Source of the DNA: Lawsonibacter sp.
Lineage (GTDB): Bacteria; Bacillota; Clostridia; Oscillospirales; Oscillospiraceae
Length of the DNA: 42,771 nucleotides
Direction: 5' to 3'
NCBI GenBank assembly: GCA_022795855.1
Contig: JAAWHL010000014.1
Location: forward strand, 1 to 42,771
Part shown: positions 1 to 7,736 of the stretch, one piece after another
How the letters are laid out: each line of letters starts with the position of its first letter
Numbering within the stretch: the stretch's first letter is position 1
Notes under the pieces: model-generated
What the model was told of the DNA's origin: nothing
Database searches by the model: none
The model's input: only the letters and a program-made list of their open reading frames with translations
Program-made: the position numbers and the translations under genes

Positions 1-354
1 CAGGGCCCGGGCGTAGGTGGGGTCCAGGGCGTGCTCGGCGTCGATGAAGGCCACCTCGCCCCCCCGCTTCTGGGCCTCGGCCACGATGTGCAGGGCCAGC
101 GTGGTCTTGCCCGAGGACTCAGGCCCGTAAATCTCAATGATGCGCCCCTTGGGCACCCCGCCGATGCCCAGGGCGATGTCCAGGGACAGCGAGCCGGTGG
201 GAATGGCCTCCACCACCACGCCGGTGTTCTCCCCCAGGCGCATAATGGACCCCTTGCCGTAGGCCCGCTCAATCTGGGCCATGCAGGTCTCCAGCGCTTT
301 TTTCTTATCCGCTGCGGGAGCGGCGGCCTCTACCGTCGTTTTTTTTGATGCCAT
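1..354 (-). CDS. recA: RecA recombinase, N-terminal 118 residues (gene cut by window edge)
   Basis: RecA forms filaments on single-stranded DNA, drives homologous strand exchange and triggers LexA self-cleavage. The visible 118 residues contain the N-terminal oligomerisation helix (around 18-35), the IPTGSLSLD segment and the Walker A loop GPESSGKTT (residues 77-85), followed by [10 protein letters not shown], all diagnostic of RecA. The start is the ATG complementing 352-354, behind a GGAAAGGATG-type ribosome site. The gene continues past position 1. Upstream lies a 162-bp repeat, with prmC beyond it. I see no consensus promoter in the 48 bases between start and repeat, and no Gram-positive SOS box (GAAC-N4-GTTC) in 355-629, so transcription may come from prmC or from a weak site at 565-629. 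Confidence 0.97.
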   Translation of the reverse strand, partial: MASKKTTVEAAAPAADKKKALETCMAQIERAYGKGSIMRLGENTGVVVEAIPTGSLSLDIALGIGGVPKGRIIEIYGPESSGKTTLALHIVAEAQKRGGEVAFIDAEHALDPTYARAL

Positions 355-402
355 ATCGATTCATCCTTTCCCGCCGGCGAAGCTCCGGCGCCGGCCTCTC
401 TA

Positions 403-564
403 AGAGCCTGTTTAATATCTCGAAGTATGCCGAATGGCAGGGAATTTTGCCGCCAGGCAAGGCAAATTTCCGCAGGAACCCCTGGTGGATTCCAAGAAAA
501 TTTCACGCAGTATGGCGGCAAATGGCCCGCCAGCCGGTGTGCTGAGAGATGTTAAACAGGCTCT
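403..564 (+). repeat. Interspersed palindromic repeat, copy A (full length, 162 bp)
   Basis: Full copy with 19-bp ends, AGAGCCTGTTTAATATCTC at 403-421 and its complement (one mismatch) at 546-564. Inside, GGGAATTTTGCCGCCA near the left is mirrored by TATGGCGGCAAATGGCCC near the right, and a central AAATTTCC/AAAATTTC pair continues the palindrome, so nearly the whole unit could fold as one long hairpin. It has no convincing ORF. It lies between prmC and recA, so any prmC-recA transcript would carry it in the recA leader. Confidence 0.9.
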
Positions 565-629
565 AAGGGCTTGTCTGTCCCTGATATTACACGACCAGGC
601 GTCCGTTAAACCGGACTTTTCTTTTTCGC

Positions 630-1493
630 TCAGCTGTTTATGACCCCTTCCACCACGCGCCACACCCCCCGGGTGTCGGCCACGGTCTGGATCCCCTCAA
701 ATCCGCTGCGGGCCATCAGCTCCTCCACCTGGGGCGCCTGCCCCAGGCCCACCTCAAAAATCAGCGCGCCGCCCAGGCGCAGGGCGCTCTTCCACTTGGC
801 GCACACGGCGCGGTAGAAGTCCAGCCCGTCCTCACCCCCGTCCAGGGCCATGTGGGGCTCGTAGTCCCGCACGGACTTATCCAGTCCGGCAATGTCGCCG
901 GTGGGAATGTAGGGGGGGTTGCAGGCAATCACGTCAAAGTCCCACAGCGAGGACCCGGGGGACTCCAACGCGTTGACGCTGAGGCAGGTGACCCGGGCGT
1001 TGAGCTCGTTGCGGCGGACATTCTGCTTGCACAGGCGCAGGGCCGCCTCGGACAGCTCCCCCAGCACCACCCGGCACTCGGGGACCTGAGCGGCCACCGC
1101 CAGGCCCACGCAGCCGCTGCCGGCGCACAGGTCCAGCACCCGTGCGCCCTCGCCCGCCTCTTTGGTCCGCTGGATGGCCCGTTCGGCCAGCACCTCGGTG
1201 TCGGCCCGGGGAATCAGCACGTCGGAGGAGATGTCCAGGGGCAGTCCGTAAAACTCCCACTCGCCCACGATATAGGCCACCGGTTCCCCGGTCAGCCGGC
1301 GCTGAATCAGCTCCTCCACCCGGCGCTCCAGCTCCCCGGAGACGTACAGGGACATGTCCCGGTACAGCTGCTCCCGGCTCTTGTCGGCAGCGTAGCACAG
1401 AATCTCCCGGGCCTCCAGCTGGGCCGCGTCCACGCCCGCCCGCCGCAGACGGGCGCGGGTGTCCAAATACAGGTTGTTGTAGGTGGTGGCCAT
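630..1493 (-). CDS. prmC: Peptide chain release factor N5-glutamine methyltransferase PrmC (HemK)
   Basis: PrmC methylates the glutamine of the GGQ motif in release factors RF1 and RF2, using S-adenosylmethionine. The 287-residue protein has the N-terminal helical release-factor-binding region (1-85), the SAM motif DLCAGSGCVG (121-130) and the catalytic NPPY (192-195), which binds the substrate glutamine. An upstream in-frame extension to 1658 exists, but the ATG at 1491-1493 follows GGAAGGTGAAATT, which decides the start. It lies 56 bases downstream of the DUF1385 gene on the same strand, a common Firmicutes pairing. The prfA gene that often follows prmC is not here; a repeat and recA follow instead. 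Confidence 0.95.
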   Translation of the reverse strand: MATTYNNLYLDTRARLRRAGVDAAQLEAREILCYAADKSREQLYRDMSLYVSGELERRVEELIQRRLTGEPVAYIVGEWEFYGLPLDISSDVLIPRADTEVLAERAIQRTKEAGEGARVLDLCAGSGCVGLAVAAQVPECRVVLGELSEAALRLCKQNVRRNELNARVTCLSVNALESPGSSLWDFDVIACNPPYIPTGDIAGLDKSVRDYEPHMALDGGEDGLDFYRAVCAKWKSALRLGGALIFEVGLGQAPQVEELMARSGFEGIQTVADTRGVWRVVEGVINS

Positions 1494-1549
1494 AATTTCA
1501 CCTTCCTGACGGTCTTTTGTTTTCCTGCCGCTCCCGCGCAGGCGTCCCG

Positions 1550-2527
1550 CTACCAGGCGTCCGCGCCCTTCTCCTCGGGCAGGACCAGCTCCAGGGCCCG
1601 GATCCCCACCTCGATCATGGAATCGTCCGGCTCGAAGGTGGTAAAATTCTGAAGCCACAGCCCCGGGGCCACCAGCACCCGGGTCAGCGGGTTCTCGTGG
1701 CGGCCCGCATAGCGGTTGAACTCATAGCTGACCCCCACGATGGCGGGCAGCATCACCAGATGGGCCAGAAAGCGCCAAATCACGTTGTACACCGGCCAGA
1801 CGGAAAACACCGCCGTGGACACCAGAATGGACACAAAGATGACCACAAACAGAAAGCTGGTGCCGCACCGGGGATGGTGCCGGGGCTGGCGGCGCACGTT
1901 TTCCACGGTCAGGGGCAGGCCGGCCTCGTAGCAGAAGATGGTCTTGTGCTCCGCGCCGTGGTAGGAGAACACCCGGCGCATCTCCCCCATCCGGGAGCAC
2001 AGGGCCAGGTATCCGATAAAGATAGCGATTTTCAAAAGGCTCTCCGCCAGGTTGCGGATGAGCATATTGCCGGGGAACGCCAGGCTGACCAGGCCGCCCA
2101 GGGCGGTGGGCAGCAGAAAGAACAGCCCGATGGACATGGCCAGCCCCAGCACCACCGCCAGGGTGGTAATAAAGGAGGCGGCCTTCTCGCCGCCGAGAGT
2201 CTTTTCCAGCCAGAGGTCAAATTTGGAGGGCTCCTCCTCCTCGTCCTCCGGATAGAACTCCGCCGACCACATCAGGGCCTTGACCCCGTCGGCCATGGAG
2301 GAAATAAAGTTCACCACCCCCCGAATCAGGGGCAGTCCGCAGGCAGGGTGCCGCTCCTTCACCAGACGGAGCTCCTTCTCCTGAATCTCCAGCTCCCCGT
2401 CGGGGCGGCGGACCACCACGGCCTGCTTTTTGGGGCCGCGCATCATGATGCCCTCAATAAGCGCCTGCCCGCCGCACATGGTTTTGAAGTTCCTGTTCCC
2501 GCTGTTTTCGTTTTCCTGGGTCTGCAT
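1550..2527 (-). CDS. DUF1385 integral membrane protein
   Basis: This 325-residue DUF1385 family member has no established biochemical function. The N-terminus carries the family signature GGQALIEGIMMRGP (about 19-32). Hydrophobic helices lie near residues 110-140, 160-180, 220-240 and 245-265, with the conserved YHGAEHKTIFCYE block and the RQPRHHPRCGTSF block between them. The ATG at 2525-2527 is preceded by GAGGAGAACC. It heads a transcription unit with prmC, driven by the promoter at 2571-2599. Family assignment is secure; the role is unknown. Confidence 0.92.
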   Translation of the reverse strand: MQTQENENSGNRNFKTMCGGQALIEGIMMRGPKKQAVVVRRPDGELEIQEKELRLVKERHPACGLPLIRGVVNFISSMADGVKALMWSAEFYPEDEEEEPSKFDLWLEKTLGGEKAASFITTLAVVLGLAMSIGLFFLLPTALGGLVSLAFPGNMLIRNLAESLLKIAIFIGYLALCSRMGEMRRVFSYHGAEHKTIFCYEAGLPLTVENVRRQPRHHPRCGTSFLFVVIFVSILVSTAVFSVWPVYNVIWRFLAHLVMLPAIVGVSYEFNRYAGRHENPLTRVLVAPGLWLQNFTTFEPDDSMIEVGIRALELVLPEEKGADAW

Positions 2528-2570
2528 GTGGGTTCTCCTCTTAAAAATATAAAATGGAATCTCGACCTCT

Positions 2571-2599
2571 ATTGTACCAGCTTGCCCGCCGCTTTGCAA
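2571..2599 (-). promoter_or_regulatory. Sigma-A promoter of DUF1385-prmC
   Basis: On the minus strand TTGCAA (2594-2599), a 17-base spacer and TACAAT (2571-2576), with an extended TGG just before the -10. It lies about 45 bases upstream of the DUF1385 start. Confidence 0.75.
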
Positions 2600-2695
2600 G
2601 GGCCGTCCGGCGTTCCGGCGCGGCCGCCCGCCGAAAATTTTTCTGCGGCCCCGCCGGAGGGGGATTTGCCCGGCGGACGGGCCGCCCCTCCCCTT

Positions 2696-3727
2696 TTATC
2701 CCTCCCGGCGGGCCGCCGGGTCGGCGGGCGCGGCTTCCCACTCCCCCGGCCGCTCCGCCTCCAGACGGAACCCGGGAAAGTACTCCTCCGCGAAGTCCAC
2801 CTTCTCCACCTGGAAGGTGCGCCCGTTCAGGGGCTGGAGGACCCCCGCGTCCGTGGTGAAGGAGAAGCGCAGCTTGTAGGAGTACAGGGCCTGCCCGCGG
2901 CGGCCCAGCCGCCGGTTCTCCCGCTCGCTGCCGTACTTGCCGTCCCCCGCCAGGGGATGGCCGGCGGCGGCGAACTGGGCGCGAATCTGGTGGGTGCGGC
3001 CGGTAATCAGCCGGCACTCCACCAGGGACAGCCCGTCCCTGGTGCACAGGGTGCGGTACTCGGTCACCGCCCGGCGGCAGCCCGGCTCCGGCCGGGCGCG
3101 GACGTAGACCTGCTTTTTGCTCTCATCCTTGAACAGATAGTTCTCCAGCGTCCCTGCGGGCCGGTCCATCCTCCCCCGGATGACGCACAGGTAGTATTTC
3201 TCCAGCTCCCGGTCCTTGATTTTCTGATTCATCACCCGCAGGCCCTCGGCGGTCTTGGCGGCGATGACAATCCCGCCCGTATTCCGGTCGATTCGGTTGC
3301 ACAGGGCGGGGGCGAAGGCGTTCTCCTGATAGGGGGACCACTCCTTTTTCTGGTAGAGATAGGCCTGAATGTGGGTAATCAGGGTGTTGAAGCGCTCGTT
3401 CTCGTCCGGGTGCACCACCATGCCGGGGCGCTTGTCCGCCAGCAGAATGTGCCCGTCCTCGTACAAGACCGTCAGCCTGGGCCGGTAGAGGGCCAGGAAG
3501 GCGTTCTCCGGGGCGGGCCGCTGGAAAAACTCGTCGTTGATGTACAGGTGCAGCACGTCCCCCTCGGCCAGCCGCGCGTCCCGCTTGGCCCCCTTTCCGT
3601 TCACCTTCACCCGCTTCAGGCGGATATACTTCTGGGCCAGGGGGGCGGGCAGAAGGGGCAGGGCTTTGGCCAGCCAGCGGTCCAGCCGCTGCCCGGCGTC
3701 GTTCTTTCCGATGGTGAATTCCTTCAT
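2696..3727 (-). CDS. RluA-family 23S rRNA / tRNA pseudouridine synthase
   Basis: The enzyme isomerises uridine to pseudouridine in structured RNA. The 343-residue protein has an N-terminal S4 RNA-binding domain (about 12-65, with QKYIRLKRVKVNG) and the RluA catalytic core, including NRIDRNTGG with the catalytic aspartate at residue 147. The usual HRLD is NRID here, as seen in a clostridial subgroup. A second core motif, GRTHQIRAQFAAAGHPLAGD, lies near 245-265. The C-terminal tail is short and rich in Pro, Ala and Glu. It is transcribed alone from the promoter at 3752-3781. The exact RNA target cannot be told from sequence; RluC/RluD-like is most likely. Confidence 0.92.
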   Translation of the reverse strand: MKEFTIGKNDAGQRLDRWLAKALPLLPAPLAQKYIRLKRVKVNGKGAKRDARLAEGDVLHLYINDEFFQRPAPENAFLALYRPRLTVLYEDGHILLADKRPGMVVHPDENERFNTLITHIQAYLYQKKEWSPYQENAFAPALCNRIDRNTGGIVIAAKTAEGLRVMNQKIKDRELEKYYLCVIRGRMDRPAGTLENYLFKDESKKQVYVRARPEPGCRRAVTEYRTLCTRDGLSLVECRLITGRTHQIRAQFAAAGHPLAGDGKYGSERENRRLGRRGQALYSYKLRFSFTTDAGVLQPLNGRTFQVEKVDFAEEYFPGFRLEAERPGEWEAAPADPAARREG

Positions 3728-3751
3728 GGCCAGTCCTCCTTGTTCAAGAGG

Positions 3752-3781
3752 ATTTTAACACAGGAGCGGGGCGGTTTTCAA
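3752..3781 (-). promoter_or_regulatory. Promoter of the pseudouridine synthase gene
   Basis: Minus strand TTGAAA (3776-3781), 18 bases, TAAAAT (3752-3757), preceded by TGTGT. It lies 25 bases upstream of the start codon. Confidence 0.6.
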
Positions 3782-3860
3782 GCCCGCCGGGCCGGACCGG
3801 GGCAGAAACAGGCCGGTTGGGCCGGGAAAGAAATATTTTGGGCAAAAACGCAGAAAGTAT

Positions 3861-3889
3861 TTGACAAGCGGCGCTTTATTCTTTATAAT
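3861..3889 (+). promoter_or_regulatory. Consensus sigma-A promoter of DUF177-rpmF
   Basis: TTGACA at 3861-3866, exactly 17 bases, TATAAT at 3884-3889: a perfect consensus. This fits the high expression needed for a ribosomal protein operon. The leader to the DUF177 start is about 40 bases. Confidence 0.9.
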
Positions 3890-3935
3890 ACTCGCTGTAC
3901 CGTGAAGGATTGTCTGTAAGAAACGGAGGGGTTCC

Positions 3936-4427
3936 ATGTATCTGGAGCTGCGGGATATCATCCACGTTCCGGATGCGTCGAAGCCGTTCCAATTCCAGAT
4001 GGATTTATCCGAGATGGAGTTTTACGGGCAGCGGCCGGTCTCCCGGCCGGTGTTCATTGAGGGCCGGGTAACCAACCACGCCGGGGCGCTGGTGCTGGAG
4101 GGGAGCGCAGCCTCCCTGCTGGATCTGCGGTGCGACCGGTGCGGGAAGGCCTTCTCCCGGGAGCAGACCGCCCGGCTGGACTGCCTGCTGGCCGACCGGC
4201 TGGAGGACGAGGACCAGGACGGCATCGTTCTCCTGGAGGGCACTCGGGTAGACCTGGACGAGGTGGCCGGGACGGCCTTCATCCTTGGAATGGATACCAA
4301 AAACCTTTGCTCGGAAGACTGCAGGGGGCTGTGCGGCCGGTGCGGAGCCGACCTGAACGACGGCCCCTGCGGGTGCAGACCCGAAGCGGATCCACGATTG
4401 GCGGCGCTTCTGCGGCCGCCTCAATGA
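3936..4427 (+). CDS. DUF177 (YceD-like) protein upstream of rpmF
   Basis: This 163-residue DUF177/YceD family member is nearly always encoded directly before rpmF. In other bacteria and in plastids the family is linked to 23S rRNA accumulation and large-subunit assembly. Visible features are a CDRCGKAF motif near 64-72 and a Cys-rich C-terminus (CSEDCRGLCGRCGADLN), giving a likely metal-binding site. The ATG follows AACGGAGGGGTTCC. It is co-transcribed with rpmF, 60 bases downstream. Confidence 0.92.
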   Translation: MYLELRDIIHVPDASKPFQFQMDLSEMEFYGQRPVSRPVFIEGRVTNHAGALVLEGSAASLLDLRCDRCGKAFSREQTARLDCLLADRLEDEDQDGIVLLEGTRVDLDEVAGTAFILGMDTKNLCSEDCRGLCGRCGADLNDGPCGCRPEADPRLAALLRPPQ

Positions 4428-4487
4428 GGAGAGCCAAGATCCAAAGCGCGCCCCAGACCGGCGCGCAGACCGAAGGAGGTGTCATCA

Positions 4488-4673
4488 ATGGCGGTTCCTA
4501 AGAGAAAAGTGTCCAAGGCCCGGCGGGATAAGCGCCGCAGCTCCGTGTGGAAGCTGGAGACTCCCGGTATCGTAACCTGCCCCAAGTGCGGCGCTTACCG
4601 GCTTCCCCACCGGATGTGCAAAAATTGCCTGACCTACAACGGCCGTACCTTCGGCCAGGTGGAGGCACAATAA
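4488..4673 (+). CDS. rpmF: 50S ribosomal protein L32
   Basis: This 61-residue basic protein begins [18 protein letters not shown], the L32 signature. It has a zinc ribbon with cysteines at 31, 34, 44 and 47 (CPKC...CKNC), so this is the zinc-binding (C+) form. The ATG at 4488-4490 follows CGAAGGAGGTGTCATCA; a GTG-type start nine bases earlier is possible but would not match L32. It is followed directly by a strong terminator. Confidence 0.98.
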   Translation: MAVPKRKVSKARRDKRRSSVWKLETPGIVTCPKCGAYRLPHRMCKNCLTYNGRTFGQVEAQ

Positions 4674-4680
4674 CTGCCGG

Positions 4681-4712
4681 AAAAAACCGCTGAAGCGTTC
4701 AGCGGTTTTTTT
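4681..4712 (+). terminator. Rho-independent terminator of rpmF
   Basis: AAAACCGCTGAA, loop GCG, TTCAGCGGTTTT, then further T residues. It lies 7 bases after the rpmF stop. Confidence 0.93.
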
Positions 4713-4743
4713 GCGCCCTTCGGCCCTTTCCCACGCCCCTCTC

Positions 4744-4901
4744 AGAGCCTGTTTAATATCTCGATGCCGAATGGCAGGGAATTTTGCCGCCAGGCAAGGC
4801 AAATTTTCGCAGGAATCCTTGGCGGTTTCCAAGAAAATTTCACGCAGTATGGCGGCAAATGGCCCGCCAGCCGGTGTGCGGAGAGATGTTAAGCAGGCGC
4901 T
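4744..4901 (+). repeat. Interspersed palindromic repeat, copy B (158 bp)
   Basis: Near-identical to copy A by eye, with the same ends (left AGAGCCTGTTTAATATCTC, right GAGATGTTAAGCAGGCGCT). It lacks four bases (AAGT) near the left end, shared as a difference with copy D. Its right end reaches the TGA stop of the response regulator gene on the opposite strand. Confidence 0.9.
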
Positions 4902-5599
4902 CAGGGGGCGCTCTTCCGGTTGGACAGGTAGTACCCCACGCCCCATTTGGTGCGGATGTACTCCGGGTTGGCGGGGTCCAGCTCCAGCTTCTCCCGCAGG
5001 CGGCGGATGTGTACGTCCACCGTGCGGAAGTCCCCGATATACTCATAGCCCCACACCACGTTCAGCAGGTTTTCCCGGCTGTACACCCGGCCCGGGTTGC
5101 GCATCAGCAGCTCCATCAGGTCGAACTCCTTGGCGGTCAGCTCCACCGCCTCGCCCCCCTTCCAGGCGGCGCGCTCGCCGGCGTCCAGCAGAATGTGCCC
5201 GGCCTCCAGCCGGCCGCCGGACTGCTTCTGCACCGCCGCACCCGACCGGCGCAGCAGCGCCCGGACCCGGGCCTTCAGCTCCAGAATGTTGAAGGGCTTG
5301 GTGATGTAATCGTCCGCGCCGCACTCAAAGCCCACAATTTTGTCCGCGTCCTCGCTGCGGGCGGTGAGCATAATCACCGGCACGTTGGAAAACTCCCGGA
5401 TGCGCATACAGGCCTGGAGGCCGTCGATTTTCGGCATCATCAGGTCCAGGATAATAAGGTCAAAGCTGCCCTCCCGGGCCAGTTCCACCGCCTCCTCCCC
5501 GTCGTAGCCGGTAAAAACCTGGTAGCCCTCGTTCTCCAGGTTGAACTTGATTCCCTTGACCAGCACCCGCTCGTCGTCTACCACTAAAATTTTTGCCAT
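4901..5599 (-). CDS. OmpR/PhoB-family two-component response regulator
   Basis: This 232-residue DNA-binding response regulator has a receiver domain (1-118) with the acidic pair D8-D9, phospho-acceptor D52 in LIILDLMMP, T79 and K101. The C-terminal winged helix (about 130-225) has RTVDVHIRRLREKLE as recognition helix and TKWGVGYYL as wing. It resembles the WalR/ResD/PhoP group. No sensor kinase gene is adjacent, so the partner lies outside the window or elsewhere. Its Shine-Dalgarno GAGGAG overlaps the TGA of the ComEA-like gene, so the two are probably translationally coupled. Confidence 0.95.
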   Translation of the reverse strand: MAKILVVDDERVLVKGIKFNLENEGYQVFTGYDGEEAVELAREGSFDLIILDLMMPKIDGLQACMRIREFSNVPVIMLTARSEDADKIVGFECGADDYITKPFNILELKARVRALLRRSGAAVQKQSGGRLEAGHILLDAGERAAWKGGEAVELTAKEFDLMELLMRNPGRVYSRENLLNVVWGYEYIGDFRTVDVHIRRLREKLELDPANPEYIRTKWGVGYYLSNRKSAP

Positions 5600-5608
5600 A
5601 AGCGCTCC

Positions 5609-6007
5609 TCAATCCGTGATGTCCACCGTAATGTATGCCTCAATCTCTCCATAAATGCCCGGCCCGATGCCCTTGACCTCCATCACGTCCTCTGGGCGGA
5701 GAAAGGGGCCGTTCGCCTCCCGCCAGTCCACAATGGCCTGGGCCCGGGTCTGCCCAATCCAGGGCAGGCGGGTCAGGTCGGCGGCGGAGGCGCTGTTCAG
5801 GCTCAGCCGCTCCCCGGGCAGCAGGCTGTCCGGCCAGGAGTCCTCCTCCGGAGCGGGCTGGGCGGGGGACGGCTCTTCCGCCCGTGTGGCCGTCACCCGA
5901 ACGGGCGCGCTTTCGGCCCGCCGGGCCAGAAAACAGGCGGCGCACGTCCCCAGGAACAGTGCGGTCAGCACCAGGACCAGCCTTTCATACCGGCTCAGCC
6001 GTCCCAT
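5609..6007 (-). CDS. ComEA-like helix-hairpin-helix protein
   Basis: This 132-residue membrane-anchored protein has one transmembrane segment (about 9-28), a Pro/Glu-rich linker (40-65), and a C-terminal double helix-hairpin-helix of ComEA type (70-125: LNSASAADLTRLPWIGQTRAQAIVDW and VKGIGPGIYGEI). ComEA binds incoming double-stranded DNA during transformation, but similar short proteins occur in many bacteria not known to be competent. The ATG at 6005-6007 follows GGGAGGAGAGAAA, preferred over an ATG 15 bases upstream. It is coupled to the response regulator downstream. Confidence 0.85.
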   Translation of the reverse strand: MGRLSRYERLVLVLTALFLGTCAACFLARRAESAPVRVTATRAEEPSPAQPAPEEDSWPDSLLPGERLSLNSASAADLTRLPWIGQTRAQAIVDWREANGPFLRPEDVMEVKGIGPGIYGEIEAYITVDITD

Positions 6008-6025
6008 TTTCTCTCCTCCCAACAG

Positions 6026-6054
6026 TTGCGAAACCCGCGGCGGTTTGCTATAAT
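6026..6054 (+). promoter_or_regulatory. Promoter of the D,D-carboxypeptidase gene
   Basis: TTGCGA (6026-6031), 17 bases, TATAAT (6049-6054), with TGC giving an extended -10. It lies about 110 bases upstream of the start codon and overlaps the 5' side of the divergent ComEA-like gene. Confidence 0.65.
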
Positions 6055-6141
6055 ATTTCCTGCGGGAACAAAACCCGCCGGGGTCTGTCCCGGGCGCCCC
6101 GGGGCATATACTCTTCCGGGCCCGCCCCTGTGCAGCTTATC

Positions 6142-6152
6142 ATTATACCATA
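6142..6152 (-). promoter_or_regulatory. Possible extended -10 promoter for the ComEA-like / response regulator unit
   Basis: Minus strand TATGGTATAATG: a perfect TATAAT (6142-6147) with the TGn extension but no recognisable -35. It is placed correctly for the divergent operon. Confidence 0.4.
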
Positions 6153-6169
6153 CATACGAGGAATTATCT

Positions 6170-7522
6170 ATGAAAAAATACCGCCTTCTCTCTGTTTTCT
6201 TCGCGCTGGCACTGCTGACCGGCCTTCTGGCCCCCTTCCCTGTCTGCGCCGCTGACGCCCCGGAGATTACCGCCCGCCACGCCATTCTGGTGGACGCAAA
6301 CTATGGCGAGGTGCTCTACGAGAAGGACGCCCGGGCCAAGGCCTACCCCGCCAGCATTACCAAGGTGATGACCGCCCTGCTGGTGTGCGAGGCCATCCAT
6401 CGGGGGGAGCTCAGCCGCCAGCAGATGATTACCGCCAGCGTCACCGCCATGGAAGGCCTGCACCCGGACGGTTCCACCGCCAACATCACGGCCGGCGAGA
6501 CCATGAGCCTGGAGGACCTGCTGTACTGCCTGCTGCTCCGCTCCGCCAACGAGGCGGCCAACATCCTGGCTGAGGCGGTCAGCGGCGACGTGGCCACCTT
6601 CGTGGCGGAGATGAACCGCCGGGCCCTGGAGCTGGGCTGCCTGGGCACCCACTTTGAAAACCCCCACGGCCTCCACTCCGACAGCCACTACACCACCGCC
6701 TACGACATCTACCTCTTCCTGAGCGCGGCCATGGAACAGCCGCTGTTCCGGGAGGTGGTCTACACCTCGGTACACGAGGTTCCGGCGACCAATCTCTCTG
6801 CCGCCCGCACCCTCTACAACAGCAACGGCCTGGTCTCCCAGTGGCAGTACAAGGGCTACCGGTACGACAAGTGCATCGGCGGCAAAACCGGCACCACGGG
6901 GGAGGCCGGCTCCTGCCTGGCCGCCGCCGCCGTGGACGGGGACGAGTACCTGATTTCCGTGATTCTGGGGGCCTCCCCCCTGCTGGACGACAGGGGCTAT
7001 GTCCTGGACCGCCGGCAGTTCTCCGAGAGCTCCGCCCTGCTGAAGTGGGGCTTCAAAAACTTCCGGCGCACCACCATCTCCAAGGGGGACGCCCCCGTGG
7101 CCCAGGTGACGGTCACCCTGTCCCAGGAGGCCGACTGCGTCATGGTCAAGCCGGTGGGGGAGTTCTCCCGCACCCTGCCCGTGGATCTGGATATGGACGA
7201 CATCCAGTCCGACGTGGCCCTGTTCCAGGAGAGCGTCGAGGCCCCGGTGGAGGAGGGGCAGGTGCTGGGCACCATGACCCTGTCCTATGGGGACGAGGTG
7301 TACGGCACCCTGGACCTGGTAGCGGTCAACCGCGTGGAGCGGTCGGAGTTTCTCTACCGCCAGGCCCAGATTGAGGCGTTCTTCCGGCAGTCGGGCACCC
7401 AGGTGGCCATCGCCGCCGGTCTGATTCTGGCGGGGATTGTGCTGCTGCGGCTGGCGGTATTCCGCAAGCGCCGCCGCCCGGTCTCCGCCGGGCACCGCGG
7501 CCGGTACAGCGGAAAGAAATAG
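6170..7522 (+). CDS. Serine-type D-Ala-D-Ala carboxypeptidase (peptidase S11, DacF-like)
   Basis: This penicillin-binding enzyme trims the terminal D-Ala from peptidoglycan stem peptides outside the membrane. The 450-residue protein has a signal peptide (1-27, cleavage after VCA), S62-I-T-K65, S125-A-N127 and K239-T-G241 as the three catalytic motifs, a C-terminal beta-rich PBP5-like domain (about 295-390), and a C-terminal membrane helix (about 410-430) followed by a basic tail. The start at 6170 follows ACGAGGAATTATCT; a long in-frame upstream extension lacks initiation signals. The sporulation paralogues DacB/DacF have the same architecture, so a spore-cortex role is possible but not shown. 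Confidence 0.95.
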   Translation: MKKYRLLSVFFALALLTGLLAPFPVCAADAPEITARHAILVDANYGEVLYEKDARAKAYPASITKVMTALLVCEAIHRGELSRQQMITASVTAMEGLHPDGSTANITAGETMSLEDLLYCLLLRSANEAANILAEAVSGDVATFVAEMNRRALELGCLGTHFENPHGLHSDSHYTTAYDIYLFLSAAMEQPLFREVVYTSVHEVPATNLSAARTLYNSNGLVSQWQYKGYRYDKCIGGKTGTTGEAGSCLAAAAVDGDEYLISVILGASPLLDDRGYVLDRRQFSESSALLKWGFKNFRRTTISKGDAPVAQVTVTLSQEADCVMVKPVGEFSRTLPVDLDMDDIQSDVALFQESVEAPVEEGQVLGTMTLSYGDEVYGTLDLVAVNRVERSEFLYRQAQIEAFFRQSGTQVAIAAGLILAGIVLLRLAVFRKRRRPVSAGHRGRYSGKK

Positions 7523-7684
7523 CCCCCGGCAGCCGGCGTACCGCCGGGGACGCCTTGGGGGCACGGAGCAGCCCGCCGGGTCAGCCGGCAGTACCTGCGC
7601 TCGGAGCGGGGTATGCCTCAGTACCGCACCTTTGCGTGCGGCACGGCAGGGTTCCCCGGAGGGGGCCCAAAAAACAGTCTCAAA

Positions 7685-7733
7685 AACGCCGCTGAGCCGG
7701 TACGTCTTCCGTGCGTACCGGCTCAGCGGCGTT
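7685..7733. terminator. Strong bidirectional hairpin between convergent genes
   Basis: A perfect 20-bp stem (7685-7704 with 7714-7733, AACGCCGCTGAGCC...) with a 9-base loop. It lies between the convergent carboxypeptidase and WYL/zinc-ribbon genes and ends 3 bases before the latter's stop codon. A T run (TTACTTTTT) follows on the plus strand and an A-rich stretch precedes it, so it can stop both transcripts. Confidence 0.85.
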
Positions 7734-7736
7734 CGG

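Noticed and set aside
601-620. Terminator-like GTCCG/CGGAC with T run on the plus strand
   Set aside because: The stem is only 5 bp and no plus-strand gene precedes it. On the minus strand it has no T tract after prmC.
345-663. Several short ORFs of 63-83 codons across repeat copy A (and similar ones at 4711-4946, 14536-14799 and 25462-25709)
   Set aside because: They appear in both strands of a palindrome, differ between copies through small indels, and have no ribosome sites. The repeats are non-coding.
1494-1658. Upstream extension of prmC to 1658
   Set aside because: It would overlap the end of the DUF1385 gene. The ATG at 1491-1493 has a proper Shine-Dalgarno and matches the usual PrmC N-terminus.
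1517-3919. Plus-strand open frame of 800 codons opposite DUF1385 and the pseudouridine synthase
   Set aside because: It is antisense to two well-supported genes, is very rich in Gln, His, Gly and Pro, lacks a ribosome site, and spans intergenic and promoter DNA. High GC suppresses stops on the opposite strand.
6026-6169. N-terminal extension of the D,D-carboxypeptidase frame
   Set aside because: It precedes a clear signal peptide, contains the promoter, and lacks a ribosome site.
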